Of a stretch of DNA of 64,000 nt, positions 35,898-46,104 are shown piece after piece. This DNA is from Candidatus Atribacteria bacterium (GTDB taxonomy: Bacteria; Atribacterota; Phoenicimicrobiia; Phoenicimicrobiales; Phoenicimicrobiaceae): positions 1 through 64,000 of the forward strand of contig DOTB01000050.1 of assembly GCA_003513845.1 (NCBI GenBank). The letters are read 5' to 3'. Each line of letters begins with the position of its first letter. Position 1 is the first letter of the stretch. The translations under genes and the position numbers were made by a program. Under the pieces are notes generated by a model. That model was not told the origin of the DNA. It ran no database searches and saw only the letters and a program-made list of their open reading frames with translations.

Positions 35898-37134
35898 AAT
35901 TTATGATTTCCTCTTTTCCTGATACTACTCCAACTTTTTTGATTTTATTTGACTGATTATCATCTAATATCAATATAAATTTTATTCCTTTAGAGCGAGC
36001 ATATTTTAACACCTCGGCAAACTCTCTCTTCCCTACCTCGAGCTCAACAATCAGCCCCTTTTTTCTCAAATCTTTAGCTACCGCCAGGGCTTTTCTAAAA
36101 TTGTCTTCATTATTTTGGTAATACAATACATACTGTTCAGGTCTTTCTAAATTTAGTGAATTTATATCCTCTCTCTCTAAGGACATTATTAATCTTTCTA
36201 ATCCGATGGCAAAACCAGTAGAAGGTAGATTCTCTCCGAATTTTGAACACAGGTTATCATATCTCCCCCCGCCACAAATCGGAAATCCCAGATAGTCAGT
36301 ATAGCCCTCGAATATAATACCGGTATAATAATCAAAATCACGTACAATCCCTAAATCTATCAAAATATGTTCTTCTAATCCGTAATTTCTCAAAAGAGTA
36401 TAAACTTTTTTTATTTCTTTCAAAGCAGATAGCGATAATTTATTGCTTATCATCTTTTCTGCTTCTTCTAATACTTCCTCTCTCCCTCTTAAAGTAGGCA
36501 TCTTTAAAATAAATTCTTTTTCCTTATCTTCTATGTCTTCAGAAGATAATATCTTTTCCAATAATACAAAATCTTTATTTAAAATTGCTTCTTTTGTCTG
36601 TAGTTTCCTTTTCTCTTCAATTTTTATTGATTGCATAATCCCATTAAAAAAATTGATGTGTCCTATATCTATAAAAAATTTCTTAAGCCCGCAATTTTTC
36701 AAACACTCTACCGCTAAAGCAATAACTTCTGCATCTGCCACTTCGCTATTTAGTCCTATTAATTCTATTCCTGCCTGGCAAAACTCCCTTTGACTCCCCA
36801 TTTTAAAATCATTATATCTAAATACATTCCCTATATAATAAAATCTTAAAGGTTTAGGCTCCTGTTGCATTTTAGTAGAAGCCACTCTGGCAATAGGAGT
36901 GGTCATCTCGGGTCTAAGGGCAATAATATTTCCTTCGCGATCTAAAAACTTAATCATCTCCTTTTTCATGGTTGTTCCTGCGCCTTTGGCTAATGTTTCG
37001 TAAAATTCAAAAGTGGGAGTAACTATCTCTTGATAGCCCCATTGGGTAAATAATTTGCTTATTTTATTTTCTAAAAATCTTCTCTTTAAAACTTCTCCTG
37101 GCAATAAATCATTTAAGCCTTTAGGAATATTCAT
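35890..37134 (-). CDS. hisZ: ATP phosphoribosyltransferase regulatory subunit
   Basis: 414 residues resembling histidyl-tRNA synthetase: PKGLNDLLPGEVLKRR, IALRPEMTTPIARVAST, FRYNDFKMGSQREFCQAGIELIG and the C-terminal anticodon-domain-like stretch RPEQYVLYYQNNEDNFRKAL. It overlaps hisG, which is the short form, so HisZ rather than HisS is the natural reading. First gene of the operon. GAGAGGT precedes the ATG. Confidence 0.9.
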   Translation of the reverse strand: MNIPKGLNDLLPGEVLKRRFLENKISKLFTQWGYQEIVTPTFEFYETLAKGAGTTMKKEMIKFLDREGNIIALRPEMTTPIARVASTKMQQEPKPLRFYYIGNVFRYNDFKMGSQREFCQAGIELIGLNSEVADAEVIALAVECLKNCGLKKFFIDIGHINFFNGIMQSIKIEEKRKLQTKEAILNKDFVLLEKILSSEDIEDKEKEFILKMPTLRGREEVLEEAEKMISNKLSLSALKEIKKVYTLLRNYGLEEHILIDLGIVRDFDYYTGIIFEGYTDYLGFPICGGGRYDNLCSKFGENLPSTGFAIGLERLIMSLEREDINSLNLERPEQYVLYYQNNEDNFRKALAVAKDLRKKGLIVELEVGKREFAEVLKYARSKGIKFILILDDNQSNKIKKVGVVSGKEEIINYE

Positions 37135-37196
37135 CGACTATAACCTCTCTGTTAACTCTCGTCTTTACTTAATACAAAGGGTAAATTTAACTTTCG

Positions 37197-37216
37197 TTCT
37201 TTAATAGATTAAAGAA
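37197..37216. promoter_or_regulatory. 20-bp palindrome in the his leader, candidate HisR operator
   Basis: TTCTTTAAT (37197-37205) and ATTAAAGAA (37208-37216) are exact reverse complements around two bases. The site lies about 20 bases downstream of the -10 box of the promoter before hisZ, a typical repressor position. Confidence 0.55.
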
Positions 37217-37238
37217 TTAAATAATGAAACTTGGAAAA

Positions 37239-37267
37239 AGTTTAACATTGTTTTTAGGTTCTGTCAA
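37239..37267 (-). promoter_or_regulatory. Promoter of the his operon
   Basis: Minus-strand consensus TTGACA (37262-37267), 17-base spacer and TAAACT (37239-37244). It lies about 105 bases before the hisZ start codon. Confidence 0.6.
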
Positions 37268-37351
37268 GGGATTTTTGTAGATTGAATGCATATATATGTG
37301 GCTTTAGAAGAAATCTTTAAAGAAGAATGTCTATTTTGGTAAAATAAAATT

Positions 37352-38866
37352 TTAACGGTTATATTTTTCTACAAAAGTAGCTAACTTTTCTTCCATTTCT
37401 TGGGTAATGTCCCCCTTTTTGTATCGCCATAACCAATTATTGCCTCCTACAGTTCCCGGGTAATTCATCCTTGCTTCATTACCAAGACCTAAAATATCCT
37501 GAAGGGGGGTTATTACAAAATTTGCCTTTGACCTGTAAACAGCTTCAATCAGGGTCCAACAAACCTGTTTTTCACTCATCCCACTGTTTATACCATAGTA
37601 TTTCTCTAATATTTTTAATACCCTCATATTTTTTGATTGTCTTAATCCCCTGTACCAGGCCAGCAAGGTGTCATTATCATGTGTTCCGGTGTATACCACG
37701 CAATGTTTTTCATAATCGTCCAATCCTAATTTTATAGGAGTTTTTTCGTCAAAGGAAAATTGTAAAATCTTCATTCCGGGAAATCCAAAGTTTACCTTCA
37801 GCTTATTGACTTCGGAAGTTATAAATCCTAAGTCTTCAACTATAATGGGCAGTTCCCCCAAGTACTGTTTTATCGAGGAAAACAGTTGGTATCCAGGTGC
37901 TTTCACCCACTTGCCTCTCTCTGCTGTCTTTTCTGAGGCATCGACCTCCCAGTAGGCTTCAAATCCCCTGAAGTGGTCTATTCTAGCAATATCTACCTGT
38001 TTAAATATTTTTTCAAAACGTTTTCTCCACCACAAGAAATTATCTTCCTGCATACATTTCCAATTGTAGTGAGGATTCCCCCAAAGTTGCCCTGTTTTGC
38101 TAAAATAATCTGGTGGCACTCCTGCCACTTTTCGAGGATTGCCTTTATCATCTAAATCGAATAATTCAGGATGAACCCATACATCACTACTATCATGTGC
38201 TACAAAAATAGGCAAATCCCCTATAATTTTTATACCATTATGATTCGCATAATTTTTTAATTCGCTCCACTGCTTGGAAAAAATATATTGCAGGAACTCC
38301 TGGTAGTGTATCTTATCTGCTAACTCGCTTTGATATTTTTCTATAGCCTGTTTTTCTCTGAAGGCAATATCTAAATGCCATTGATTCCACACTCTATTGT
38401 CGAAGTATTCTTTGAGAGCCATATAAAGACAAAAATCTAGAAGCCAATATTCATTATCTTCTTTAAACTTTGCATGCTCATCACTTTCTGCTAATAAATT
38501 AAATCGATTAAATGCTTTTAGAAACAGCTCGTTTTTAAATTTGATTACCCGGGGAAACTCAACTTTAGTTTCTGAAAATTTGGGAACATTAGTTACTTCT
38601 TCTGCTCTTAATAAACCATCTTCAATTAACTTGTCTATACTAATTAGTAAAGTGTTCCCCGCAAAAGCAGAAAGACATTTATAGGGTGAACCTCCCTGAT
38701 CTGGCGGATTAAGTGGCAGTATTTGCCACAATTTTTGATTCGATCTTTTTAAAAAATCTACAAAATTATATGCTTCTTTGCCGAAGTCGCCGATTCCATA
38801 CAGGGAAGGTAATGAGGTAAGGTGTAAAAGTACGCCACTTGCTCTATCAAATTGCATCCTGTTCAC
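37352..38866 (-). CDS. malQ: 4-alpha-glucanotransferase (amylomaltase)
   Basis: 504 residues, GH77. RASGVLLHLTSLPSLYGIGDFG at the N-terminus; catalytic nucleophile in ARIDHFRGFEAYW, acid/base Glu in PIIVEDLGFIT and the third carboxylate in VYTGTHDNDTLLAWY. It disproportionates maltodextrins in the cytoplasm. The start is GTG at 38866 or the ATG three codons later. It follows the phosphorylase gene (28 bases) and is the last gene of the maltodextrin group. Confidence 0.95.
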   Translation of the reverse strand: MNRMQFDRASGVLLHLTSLPSLYGIGDFGKEAYNFVDFLKRSNQKLWQILPLNPPDQGGSPYKCLSAFAGNTLLISIDKLIEDGLLRAEEVTNVPKFSETKVEFPRVIKFKNELFLKAFNRFNLLAESDEHAKFKEDNEYWLLDFCLYMALKEYFDNRVWNQWHLDIAFREKQAIEKYQSELADKIHYQEFLQYIFSKQWSELKNYANHNGIKIIGDLPIFVAHDSSDVWVHPELFDLDDKGNPRKVAGVPPDYFSKTGQLWGNPHYNWKCMQEDNFLWWRKRFEKIFKQVDIARIDHFRGFEAYWEVDASEKTAERGKWVKAPGYQLFSSIKQYLGELPIIVEDLGFITSEVNKLKVNFGFPGMKILQFSFDEKTPIKLGLDDYEKHCVVYTGTHDNDTLLAWYRGLRQSKNMRVLKILEKYYGINSGMSEKQVCWTLIEAVYRSKANFVITPLQDILGLGNEARMNYPGTVGGNNWLWRYKKGDITQEMEEKLATFVEKYNR

Positions 38867-38894
38867 CGTCTTTTTCTAATCACTAGGAAATTTC

Positions 38895-40505
38895 TTATTT
38901 TTTATACAATAACTCATAATAATCGTTTATCATTCTGTCTATGGAAAAAAATCTTTCAGTCGATTTTATACTTTCTTTCATCATTTCCAGCCATTTTCGA
39001 TGATGGTCATAATAGGTAGGGATAACCTTTTTTAGTAAGGTATCATAAAGAGCCTTTGCATCTCTTTCATCTTGTTCTTCAACTGTTTGGGGTACATTTT
39101 CATCCCCAATCGCCCAACCATTAATACCATCTTTACAGGCTTCTGCCCACCATCCGTCTAAAATCGAACAATTTAGCACGCCATTCATCGCTGCTTTCAT
39201 GCCAGAGGTCCCACTTGCCTCATTCGGCCTTCTAGGGTTATTCAGCCAAACATCACAGCCCCTGGTAAGCATTCGTCCAATCTCCATATCATAATTTTCA
39301 ATAAAAACTACGCTATTAGAATATTTCCTGGACATTTCAACCAAGTTTAACACGATTTCTTTGCCCATTGTGTCTAATGGGTGGGCCTTACCCGAAAAAA
39401 TAATTTGGATTTTCCTTTCTCTTAAATATTTTTCTATTCGCTTTTCGTCTTTAAATATCAAATCACTTCTTTTGTAAGAAGCAGCCCTTCTGGAAAATCC
39501 AATTAATAATGCATTAAGGTTCAATCTAACTCCACATCTTTTCTCCACAAAATCGATTAATTCTTTTTTTAGTGCCTGATGATTATTCCACATTTCCCCT
39601 AAATTTAAAAACTTCTTTCTCATTCTCTCATCAACCCATGTTCCTTTATGAATAGCATTGGTTATCCCAATTATCTCAGCTCTATTTTCTATTTCTGCCC
39701 ACATTTTGTTTGCTGTCTCCATATGTAATTTAGATACCGCATTTGATATTTTAGATAATCTTAGTGCTGCTACAGTCATATTAAAGGGAACCTCACCAAT
39801 ACGACTCATCTGTTCTATTGAAAAACCTAAATTTGCTCCCATATAGATAAGCGACTCTATACTATAACTTTCATTTCCTGCCTTAATAGGAGTATGGGTA
39901 GTAAAAACTACTTCTTTACGGGTTGATTCCCAGGCTTTTTCAAATGACTTACCTGCTTTCATCTTTTCATTTATCAGTTCTAATCCTGCCAAAACTGCAT
40001 GCCCTTCATTAAAATGATAGATGTCTGCTGGAATATTAAGAGCTCTTAAAGCTCTAACGCCACCTATACCCAATACCATTTCCTGGGCTATTCTCTCTTC
40101 TGGACCGCCACCATATAATCTTCCAGTAATCCAGCGATCACTATTTTCTTCTATATCAGTATCTAATAGATATAAATCCGCATTTCCGAAACAGTCAACT
40201 TTCCAGACCTTGCAATAGATATCATTTTGTCTAATTTTTACTTTTACTTTTATTCCTGTATCCTTTAAAAAATTATAATTATAATCCCGGAAACAGTCGT
40301 ATATATTTCCTTCTTCATCTATTCGCTGTTCAACATATCCCTGTTTCCACTTTATTCCTATCCCCACTACCGGTAAATTATTATCTTTTGCCCCTTTTAA
40401 ATAATCTCCTGCTAAAATCCCTAACCCTCCTGAATATATCTTAAAGCTGTTATCTAATCCGTACTCCATGCAAAAATAGGCAACTTTGGGTAACTGGTCT
40501 TTCAT
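38895..40505 (-). CDS. glgP: Alpha-glucan (maltodextrin) phosphorylase, short form
   Basis: 536 residues, the short type of GT35. VAYFCMEYGLDNSFKIYSGGLGILAGDYLKGA and the PLP-lysine segment NEASGTSGMKAAMNG are intact, as is FSGKAHPLDTMGKEIV. It releases glucose 1-phosphate from dextrins using phosphate. AGGAG precedes the ATG. It starts 31 bases after the transporter gene malG and works with MalQ downstream. Confidence 0.93.
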   Translation of the reverse strand: MKDQLPKVAYFCMEYGLDNSFKIYSGGLGILAGDYLKGAKDNNLPVVGIGIKWKQGYVEQRIDEEGNIYDCFRDYNYNFLKDTGIKVKVKIRQNDIYCKVWKVDCFGNADLYLLDTDIEENSDRWITGRLYGGGPEERIAQEMVLGIGGVRALRALNIPADIYHFNEGHAVLAGLELINEKMKAGKSFEKAWESTRKEVVFTTHTPIKAGNESYSIESLIYMGANLGFSIEQMSRIGEVPFNMTVAALRLSKISNAVSKLHMETANKMWAEIENRAEIIGITNAIHKGTWVDERMRKKFLNLGEMWNNHQALKKELIDFVEKRCGVRLNLNALLIGFSRRAASYKRSDLIFKDEKRIEKYLRERKIQIIFSGKAHPLDTMGKEIVLNLVEMSRKYSNSVVFIENYDMEIGRMLTRGCDVWLNNPRRPNEASGTSGMKAAMNGVLNCSILDGWWAEACKDGINGWAIGDENVPQTVEEQDERDAKALYDTLLKKVIPTYYDHHRKWLEMMKESIKSTERFFSIDRMINDYYELLYKK

Positions 40506-40536
40506 TTATTTTTTTCTCCTTATATAAATAAAAATA

Positions 40537-41427
40537 TTATCCCTTCACTGAACCCAGAGTCAAACCAGAAATAAGCCATTTAGATGAATAAAGAAAGAGG
40601 ACCATAACCGGAACTGCCACTAAAATAGAGGCAGCAGCAAAGGAGCCCCATTCTACTCTAAACTGACCGGAAAAGGTCCATATTCCTAAGGGCCAGGTAA
40701 ACATATTCTCTCTTTGCAACATAATGCGTGCCATTAACCAATCATTCCAGGCCATCATAAAATTAAATAAAAAAACAATAGCTAAAGCTGGAGTAGAGAG
40801 GGGTAAGATGATACGAAAAAATGCCGCCATCTCAGAGGCACCATCTATCTTGGCTGCCTCCTCTAACTCTCGGGGGATAGTGTCATAATACCCTTTTAAT
40901 ATCCAGATACTAAAAGGGACTGAACTAACCGAATAAGCAAGGGCCAAACCTCTATAGGAATTAATAAGTTGAAATTTCACTGCCAGAATATAGATGGGTA
41001 CAACTAACATAGCAGCTGGAATCATTTGCGTAGTAAGTAAGAAAAATAAACCAGGTTTCCGACCAGGAAAATTCCAGCGGGAAAAGGCATAAGCTGAGGT
41101 AGAAGCTAAAATAAGGCCAATAAAAGCTGTAGTTATAGTAATGGCTAAGCTATTCCAAAGCCATAACAAAAAAGGTTTTTCAAAAATAATTCTGTAATAA
41201 CTATAAAGTGAAGCATCTTTCGGGATAATAGCTAAAGATGTAGAAAGCAAACGGTCACCAGGACGAAGAGATACACTAATAATACGCAATACAGGATAGA
41301 TTGCAATAACACATGCAACTATCAAAATTAAGTGAATGATTAACCTCTTAAAAGGACTATCTCCACGGCTGGGTGATTTAAAAAACTGGGAAATATTGGT
41401 TTGCTTAGTTTTATTTTTTGTATTCAT
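40537..41427 (-). CDS. malG: Carbohydrate ABC transporter permease (MalG-like)
   Basis: 296 residues with six membrane segments; the EAA loop EEAAKIDGASEMAAFFRIILPLS contacts the ATPase. It starts inside the end of malF (4-base overlap). The C-terminal SGLTLGSVKG is typical of MalG/GanQ-type permeases. It imports maltodextrins with MalF and MalE. No ATPase gene is found in the window, so a shared MsmX-like ATPase is likely. Confidence 0.92.
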   Translation of the reverse strand: MNTKNKTKQTNISQFFKSPSRGDSPFKRLIIHLILIVACVIAIYPVLRIISVSLRPGDRLLSTSLAIIPKDASLYSYYRIIFEKPFLLWLWNSLAITITTAFIGLILASTSAYAFSRWNFPGRKPGLFFLLTTQMIPAAMLVVPIYILAVKFQLINSYRGLALAYSVSSVPFSIWILKGYYDTIPRELEEAAKIDGASEMAAFFRIILPLSTPALAIVFLFNFMMAWNDWLMARIMLQRENMFTWPLGIWTFSGQFRVEWGSFAAASILVAVPVMVLFLYSSKWLISGLTLGSVKG

Positions 41428-42443
41428 TCATATACCCCCTTTAATCCCTGGGTTATTCGGATATAAATCGAAGCTATGACAAAAAGGATGATAAAGATTA
41501 CCATAGCAAAAGCTGCAGAAAAACCGTAACGATGATATTCAAAAGCTGCTCTAAATAAAGCAGTGACCAAAATATCGGTAGTTTCCAGTTCATTAGCATT
41601 AATCATATAAGGAACATTAAAATTATTAAAAGTCCAGATAATACCCAAAACAACTGCTGGAGTAAGTACAGGTTTTAGCAAGGGTAGAGTAATATTCCGA
41701 AACTGTTGCCATCGGGAAGCACCGTCAATCTCGGCAGCATCATAGAACTCTAAAGGGATACTCTGTAATCCTCCCAGAATAATAATCATCATAAAAGGTA
41801 TACCCAACCAAATATTGGTAATGCAGGCTGCCACAAAATTCCAGAAGGGACTGGCCATCCACTGAATGGGCTGCATTCCCACATTAGTTAATATTACATT
41901 GATAAAACCATATTCATAATGAAATTCACCTTTCCAGGCTAACACAGCAATAATCTGAGGGATTGCCCAGGGGAAGACCAATAAGGTACGGTAAAGCCCT
42001 CGTCCCCGCATTTGGCGATTGAGAAGTATAGCTAATCCAAATCCTCCACTTACATGAAAAACTACATTGATAGCTGTCCATAAGAGGGTACGAAAAAGCA
42101 AAGGGAAGAACTTAACCTGTTTTAATACTGGTTCGGAAAAAACTAATCCAAAATTTTTTAGTCCCTGAGTCCAGCTTAAAGTATAACTTCGAAAATGTCG
42201 CAAACTCATATTGGTGAAAGCTAATCTCACTTCATAGCTAATGGGATAAATAATTAATATAGTTATACCAAAAATTGCTGCTATCATTAACATATAAGGT
42301 AAAGTATATTTGCTCTTAAAAATTTTACCTAATACCACATAAACTAAAATCTCAAGAATTATAGTGCCTAAAATTATATAAAGCACCATACTCCCTAACT
42401 CTCTTAAGGTATTAATAACAACTTCAGCAGTTAAAAATCCCAT
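41424..42443 (-). CDS. malF: Carbohydrate ABC transporter permease (MalF-like)
   Basis: 339 residues and about eight membrane segments. The EAA loop is EFYDAAEIDGASRWQQFRNITLPLLKP. AGGAGAGG precedes the ATG. Partner of MalG; transcribed after malE, from which it is separated by a hairpin. Confidence 0.92.
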   Translation of the reverse strand: MGFLTAEVVINTLRELGSMVLYIILGTIILEILVYVVLGKIFKSKYTLPYMLMIAAIFGITILIIYPISYEVRLAFTNMSLRHFRSYTLSWTQGLKNFGLVFSEPVLKQVKFFPLLFRTLLWTAINVVFHVSGGFGLAILLNRQMRGRGLYRTLLVFPWAIPQIIAVLAWKGEFHYEYGFINVILTNVGMQPIQWMASPFWNFVAACITNIWLGIPFMMIIILGGLQSIPLEFYDAAEIDGASRWQQFRNITLPLLKPVLTPAVVLGIIWTFNNFNVPYMINANELETTDILVTALFRAAFEYHRYGFSAAFAMVIFIILFVIASIYIRITQGLKGVYE

Positions 42444-42479
42444 TTTTCCTCTCCTGCTCTATTCTAATTACTTTACTTG

Positions 42480-42519
42480 AAAAAATAGACGAAGGGAAAA
42501 TACCCCTCGTCTATTTTTT
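42480..42519 (-). terminator. Hairpin with U-run between malE and malF (partial terminator)
   Basis: AAAAAATAGACGA (42480-42492) pairs with 42507-42519, extended by GGG/CCC inside; on the minus transcript the 3' arm runs into a six-U tract. Such weak terminators after solute-binding-protein genes raise the dose of the binding protein over the permeases. Confidence 0.65.
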
Positions 42520-42529
42520 ACACTTGAAT

Positions 42530-43738
42530 TTATTCTAAACTTTTAATGCAGGATTCTGCGCTAGTTTGCATATCTTTGGCTGCATCTTCGGGAGATTTGG
42601 TGTCAGCTAATACTGCCAACATTTCTGGTTTCATAGAGTCCCAATTACAGCGCATCTCTAACACTGTAGGCATCGGAGTACCAACTACCATCTGATCAGA
42701 AGAACCCTTAAGGATAGGATCCTCAGCAATCAATGGATCTTCTAAAGCTGCTTTTACAGCAGGTAAACGATTCAATAATTTGACCATCTCTAACTGTTTT
42801 TCTTTAGAGGATACAAAGGCGATAAAATCTTGGGCGGCTTTCAGTTTGTCTCCGGAAATACCCTTGGTTAACATAAAGTATACTCCGCTGGTATAAGGTT
42901 TAGGCCACTCACCGGTAGCAGAAACTTTAGGAATGCGAGCTACTCCTAAATCATTACCTAAGGCAGCAATATAACCACTTAATGACCAGTCACCATTAAT
43001 AATCATAGCCGCCTTCCCTTCCTTGAAAAGGGTATCAGCAGCATCATAATCACATTCTGGAGGTATAATCTTGGCATCAAACTTCATCTCATGTAAGAAT
43101 TTTAAGGTAGCAACCATCTCTGGAGTATTGAGAGTAGGGGTAACTCCATCTTCTGCAAAAACCTTACCTTTAAAGCCACCCAACCAGGGTACTAACCAGA
43201 ATGGTTCTGTCTGGTTCCATACTAATGCGTATTTTCCTTCTTTAGTTAATTCTTTGCCCTTGACAAATAACTCATCAGTATCCTTGGGCGCTTCAGCGAT
43301 TAGTTTTTTATTAAACAGAAGCATTAAGTGGTTGCCATTAGAAATAGGCACACCCCAGTACTTGCCTTCCAGCTCTACAGCAGCCAGGGCTGATTCTACA
43401 AATATGCCCAGATCAAAGAGATTGTCAACTGGCTCGATAACATCAGCGGCGACAAAGGGTCCGGCGTGGTCGTTGACTGTCCATAGTAAATCTGGCGGGG
43501 CACCAGCTAAGCTGGCAGTTAAGAAATCTTCACGTAGAACCTCTACATTGATTTTGTGAACTAGTTCGATATTAACTTCTGGATTGGCTTTCATAAATTC
43601 TTCCACCAAAGACTTATTCCAATCTAAGGCATCTTCTCCTTCTTTAGTCCACATAATTAGATTTACTTTAGCACTTGCCATATTAACTAAGCCCATCAAC
43701 ATTACTAACACTAATAAAACAGTTAAAAATTTTTTCAT
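42530..43738 (-). CDS. malE: Carbohydrate ABC transporter solute-binding protein (MalE-like)
   Basis: 402 residues with a signal peptide (MKKFLTVLLVLVMLMGLVNMASA, then K). The mature protein has the type I sugar-binding pattern: LIMWTKEGEDALDWNKSLVEEFMKANPEVNIEL, ASLAGAPPDLLWTVNDHAGPF and FKEGKAAMIINGDWSLSGY. AAGGAGG precedes the ATG. With an extracellular amylase upstream and a phosphorylase/MalQ downstream, maltodextrin is the likely ligand. Confidence 0.9.
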   Translation of the reverse strand: MKKFLTVLLVLVMLMGLVNMASAKVNLIMWTKEGEDALDWNKSLVEEFMKANPEVNIELVHKINVEVLREDFLTASLAGAPPDLLWTVNDHAGPFVAADVIEPVDNLFDLGIFVESALAAVELEGKYWGVPISNGNHLMLLFNKKLIAEAPKDTDELFVKGKELTKEGKYALVWNQTEPFWLVPWLGGFKGKVFAEDGVTPTLNTPEMVATLKFLHEMKFDAKIIPPECDYDAADTLFKEGKAAMIINGDWSLSGYIAALGNDLGVARIPKVSATGEWPKPYTSGVYFMLTKGISGDKLKAAQDFIAFVSSKEKQLEMVKLLNRLPAVKAALEDPLIAEDPILKGSSDQMVVGTPMPTVLEMRCNWDSMKPEMLAVLADTKSPEDAAKDMQTSAESCIKSLE

Positions 43739-43857
43739 TTTATTTTCCTCCTTAAAATATAAAATTAATTTTAGTGAAACACCCGATTGAATTACTCTCT
43801 AAATTCTCTTTTTACCACCCCCTTTATTCTTTTTTTAAAGTCTCCACTTTTCTTGGT

Positions 43858-43876
43858 GCACGACGCATCGTGCCTC
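43858..43876. repeat. Short palindromic repeat upstream of malE
   Basis: GCACGA (43858-43863) and TCGTGC (43868-43873) form a hairpin; on the minus strand the head reads TAGAGGCACGAT, like the element at 28857. It lies in the 196-base gap between the amylase and malE genes, which otherwise shows no gene. Confidence 0.5.
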
Positions 43877-43934
43877 TACCTTACCATTTTGTTTGCTTTT
43901 TGAGTTATAATCATTTTATTTAAATATAAATTAG

Positions 43935-46076
43935 CTATAAACGTTCGAAAATTTTAATCTGAAGCGAAGGTATGTCTATGGTGCCCTGGAATATTTCTCT
44001 CTCCGTCAATGACCGCCAATTTCCCAAAGGTAATTTAAACTTTTCTGTTTCGGTACCATTATTGGCCACAATCAATGCTTCACCCTTGCCTTGCTCTCCC
44101 CTAAAGAAGGAAAGTAAATGACCCGTCCCATAATAAACGCGAATTACACTACTGGTAAGCGCGGGTATTTCGTAGCGTAGTTGAGCCAGTTTTTTATAAT
44201 GAGATATAAGATCTTCATCTGCAACATCCCATTGAATAGGATAACGATGGGCATCATAGAATTCTTTTTCTCCTAATATACCCCGCTCATCACCTTGAAA
44301 GATCACCGGTGCTCCCGGTAGAGTGTAAAGTAAAGTAGAAAGCAGTTTTAATCTCTCTACTGCCTTAGGATCAGGTGAGTCTCCAAAATTTCCTCCTCCT
44401 AAGTCAGTCAGGATACGTCCTGTATCATGAGAACTCACTAAGTTAAAGCCCATAGCAGTAACATTTTCTCCGTAAGTGGCATAATAACGACTTAAATTGG
44501 CCAGAGTACTCTCTCCATTAATGCTCCCTTTGGCAAAATTAAGTAAAATATCTCGACCCAAGGCATAGTTCATCAAAGAATCAAATTGATCACCTTTCAC
44601 CCAGGATGAATCAAGTTGCCAAATCTCCGCAATCAGATAAGCATCTGGTTTCTCCATTTTGACAATCTGTCGCATCTCCTTAAAGAAGGCCTGTGCCTCG
44701 ACTAATTCATTGGGTACATCTACTCGCCAGCCATCTGCACCAAAGTTTAACCAATGGCGCACTACTTTAAAGAGATATTCTTTTACTTGGGAGTTACCAG
44801 TATTTAATTTGGGCAAACTCCCTACCCCCCACCAAGCATCATAGGCAGTGGAGTCGCCTGGAGTAAAGGGCCATTGATGAATAAAATACCAATCCCAATA
44901 GGGGCTGTCCTTTCCTTTTTTTACCACATCCTGAAAGGCCCAAAAACCTAAGCCAGTATGATTAGGAACAAAATCCAGAATTATTCGCATACCTCTCTTG
45001 TGAACTTCATCTAAAAGTTGTTGCAAATCTTCCTCAGTGCCGAATTTGGGACTCACTTTCAGATAGTCATGGGTATCATATCCATGGGAACTTCCTGAAT
45101 CAAAGATAGGATTGAGATATAAAGCAGTTACTCCCAACTCTTTTAAATAATCGAGTTTCTCTATAATACCAGCCAGGTCCCCACCAAAATATTGATGACA
45201 ACAATGTTGAGTAGAAATGGGGTCATTCCAATTGGCCAAGGAAGGACCTTCTTTGGCCCATAGCTTGTTCTGACTCCACTGCTGGTTAAAATGGAATTCA
45301 TCATTTTCAAGAGCGAGTGAGTCATTTGCAGGATTGCCATTATAAAAACGGTCGGGGAAAATTTGGTAGATTATGCCCTGGCTTACCCATTTAAGTTGAG
45401 AAAAATGGTCAATACCATCAAAGAAGAAAGACTGGTAAGGGTCTTCCGGAAGAGAAAACTCGGTGCCTTCAATAGTATATCCTACAAAACGGTATTTCAG
45501 GGAATCTGGAAATTCCAGTGAAAGGCGAAAGACTTCTCCGTATTCCCATTGTAATTGTCTTTCCATAGGCATTTTGCCTTCATCGGTAACCAAAAATACT
45601 TTTGCAACCTTATGGGGTGAGGTTTTTAACCTTATTACTAAAAGTTCATCAGCAATGCATAAGTAAGCCGGGTCATCAGGATTATGCACGAGAACTACTC
45701 CTTCTGTGACCTCTTCTTTAATTCTACATATTGCATTCTGACCACCAAAGCCATCATTAATATATCCCACAGCATTTGGGTCTACCGGCCCTCCCTCACG
45801 GGCAGTCGACATATCTTGAGGCCATTTTCCATTAATATAAAATTTATACTGATACTCTCCTGGTTCTAAATCCACAGTGATACTCCAGGTGCCATCTGAC
45901 TGTTTTTCCATAGGCCACTCTCCCCAACTATTAAAAGAACCGCGTAAACTTACTGAGACTACTTCCTCATCTTCAAGAGGAATATAAGTAAAAGTAAACT
46001 CTGCGGCAATACTAACTATTCCTACCATAAGTATAATCATCCCACACAATACAAATTTAAGAATAGAACTTAACAT
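43935..46076 (-). CDS. Secreted alpha-amylase / neopullulanase-type GH13 enzyme with N-terminal starch-binding domain
   Basis: 713 residues. A signal peptide (MLSSILKFVLCGMIILMVGI) is followed by a CBM48/AMPK-like domain at about 25-100 (VSVSLRGSFNSWGEWPMEK, EYQYKFYINGKWPQD), a spacer domain, then the GH13 barrel from about 235: DFVPNHTGLGFW, nucleophile in DGWRVDVPNE, acid in LIAEIWQLD and SSHDTGRI. It should cut starch or pullulan outside the cell to dextrins taken up by MalEFG. AGAGGAGG precedes the ATG. It follows lacI by 28 bases. Confidence 0.92.
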   Translation of the reverse strand: MLSSILKFVLCGMIILMVGIVSIAAEFTFTYIPLEDEEVVSVSLRGSFNSWGEWPMEKQSDGTWSITVDLEPGEYQYKFYINGKWPQDMSTAREGGPVDPNAVGYINDGFGGQNAICRIKEEVTEGVVLVHNPDDPAYLCIADELLVIRLKTSPHKVAKVFLVTDEGKMPMERQLQWEYGEVFRLSLEFPDSLKYRFVGYTIEGTEFSLPEDPYQSFFFDGIDHFSQLKWVSQGIIYQIFPDRFYNGNPANDSLALENDEFHFNQQWSQNKLWAKEGPSLANWNDPISTQHCCHQYFGGDLAGIIEKLDYLKELGVTALYLNPIFDSGSSHGYDTHDYLKVSPKFGTEEDLQQLLDEVHKRGMRIILDFVPNHTGLGFWAFQDVVKKGKDSPYWDWYFIHQWPFTPGDSTAYDAWWGVGSLPKLNTGNSQVKEYLFKVVRHWLNFGADGWRVDVPNELVEAQAFFKEMRQIVKMEKPDAYLIAEIWQLDSSWVKGDQFDSLMNYALGRDILLNFAKGSINGESTLANLSRYYATYGENVTAMGFNLVSSHDTGRILTDLGGGNFGDSPDPKAVERLKLLSTLLYTLPGAPVIFQGDERGILGEKEFYDAHRYPIQWDVADEDLISHYKKLAQLRYEIPALTSSVIRVYYGTGHLLSFFRGEQGKGEALIVANNGTETEKFKLPLGNWRSLTEREIFQGTIDIPSLQIKIFERL

Positions 46077-46104
46077 TTTTTGCCTCCTCTGTATTTGATT
46101 TTTT

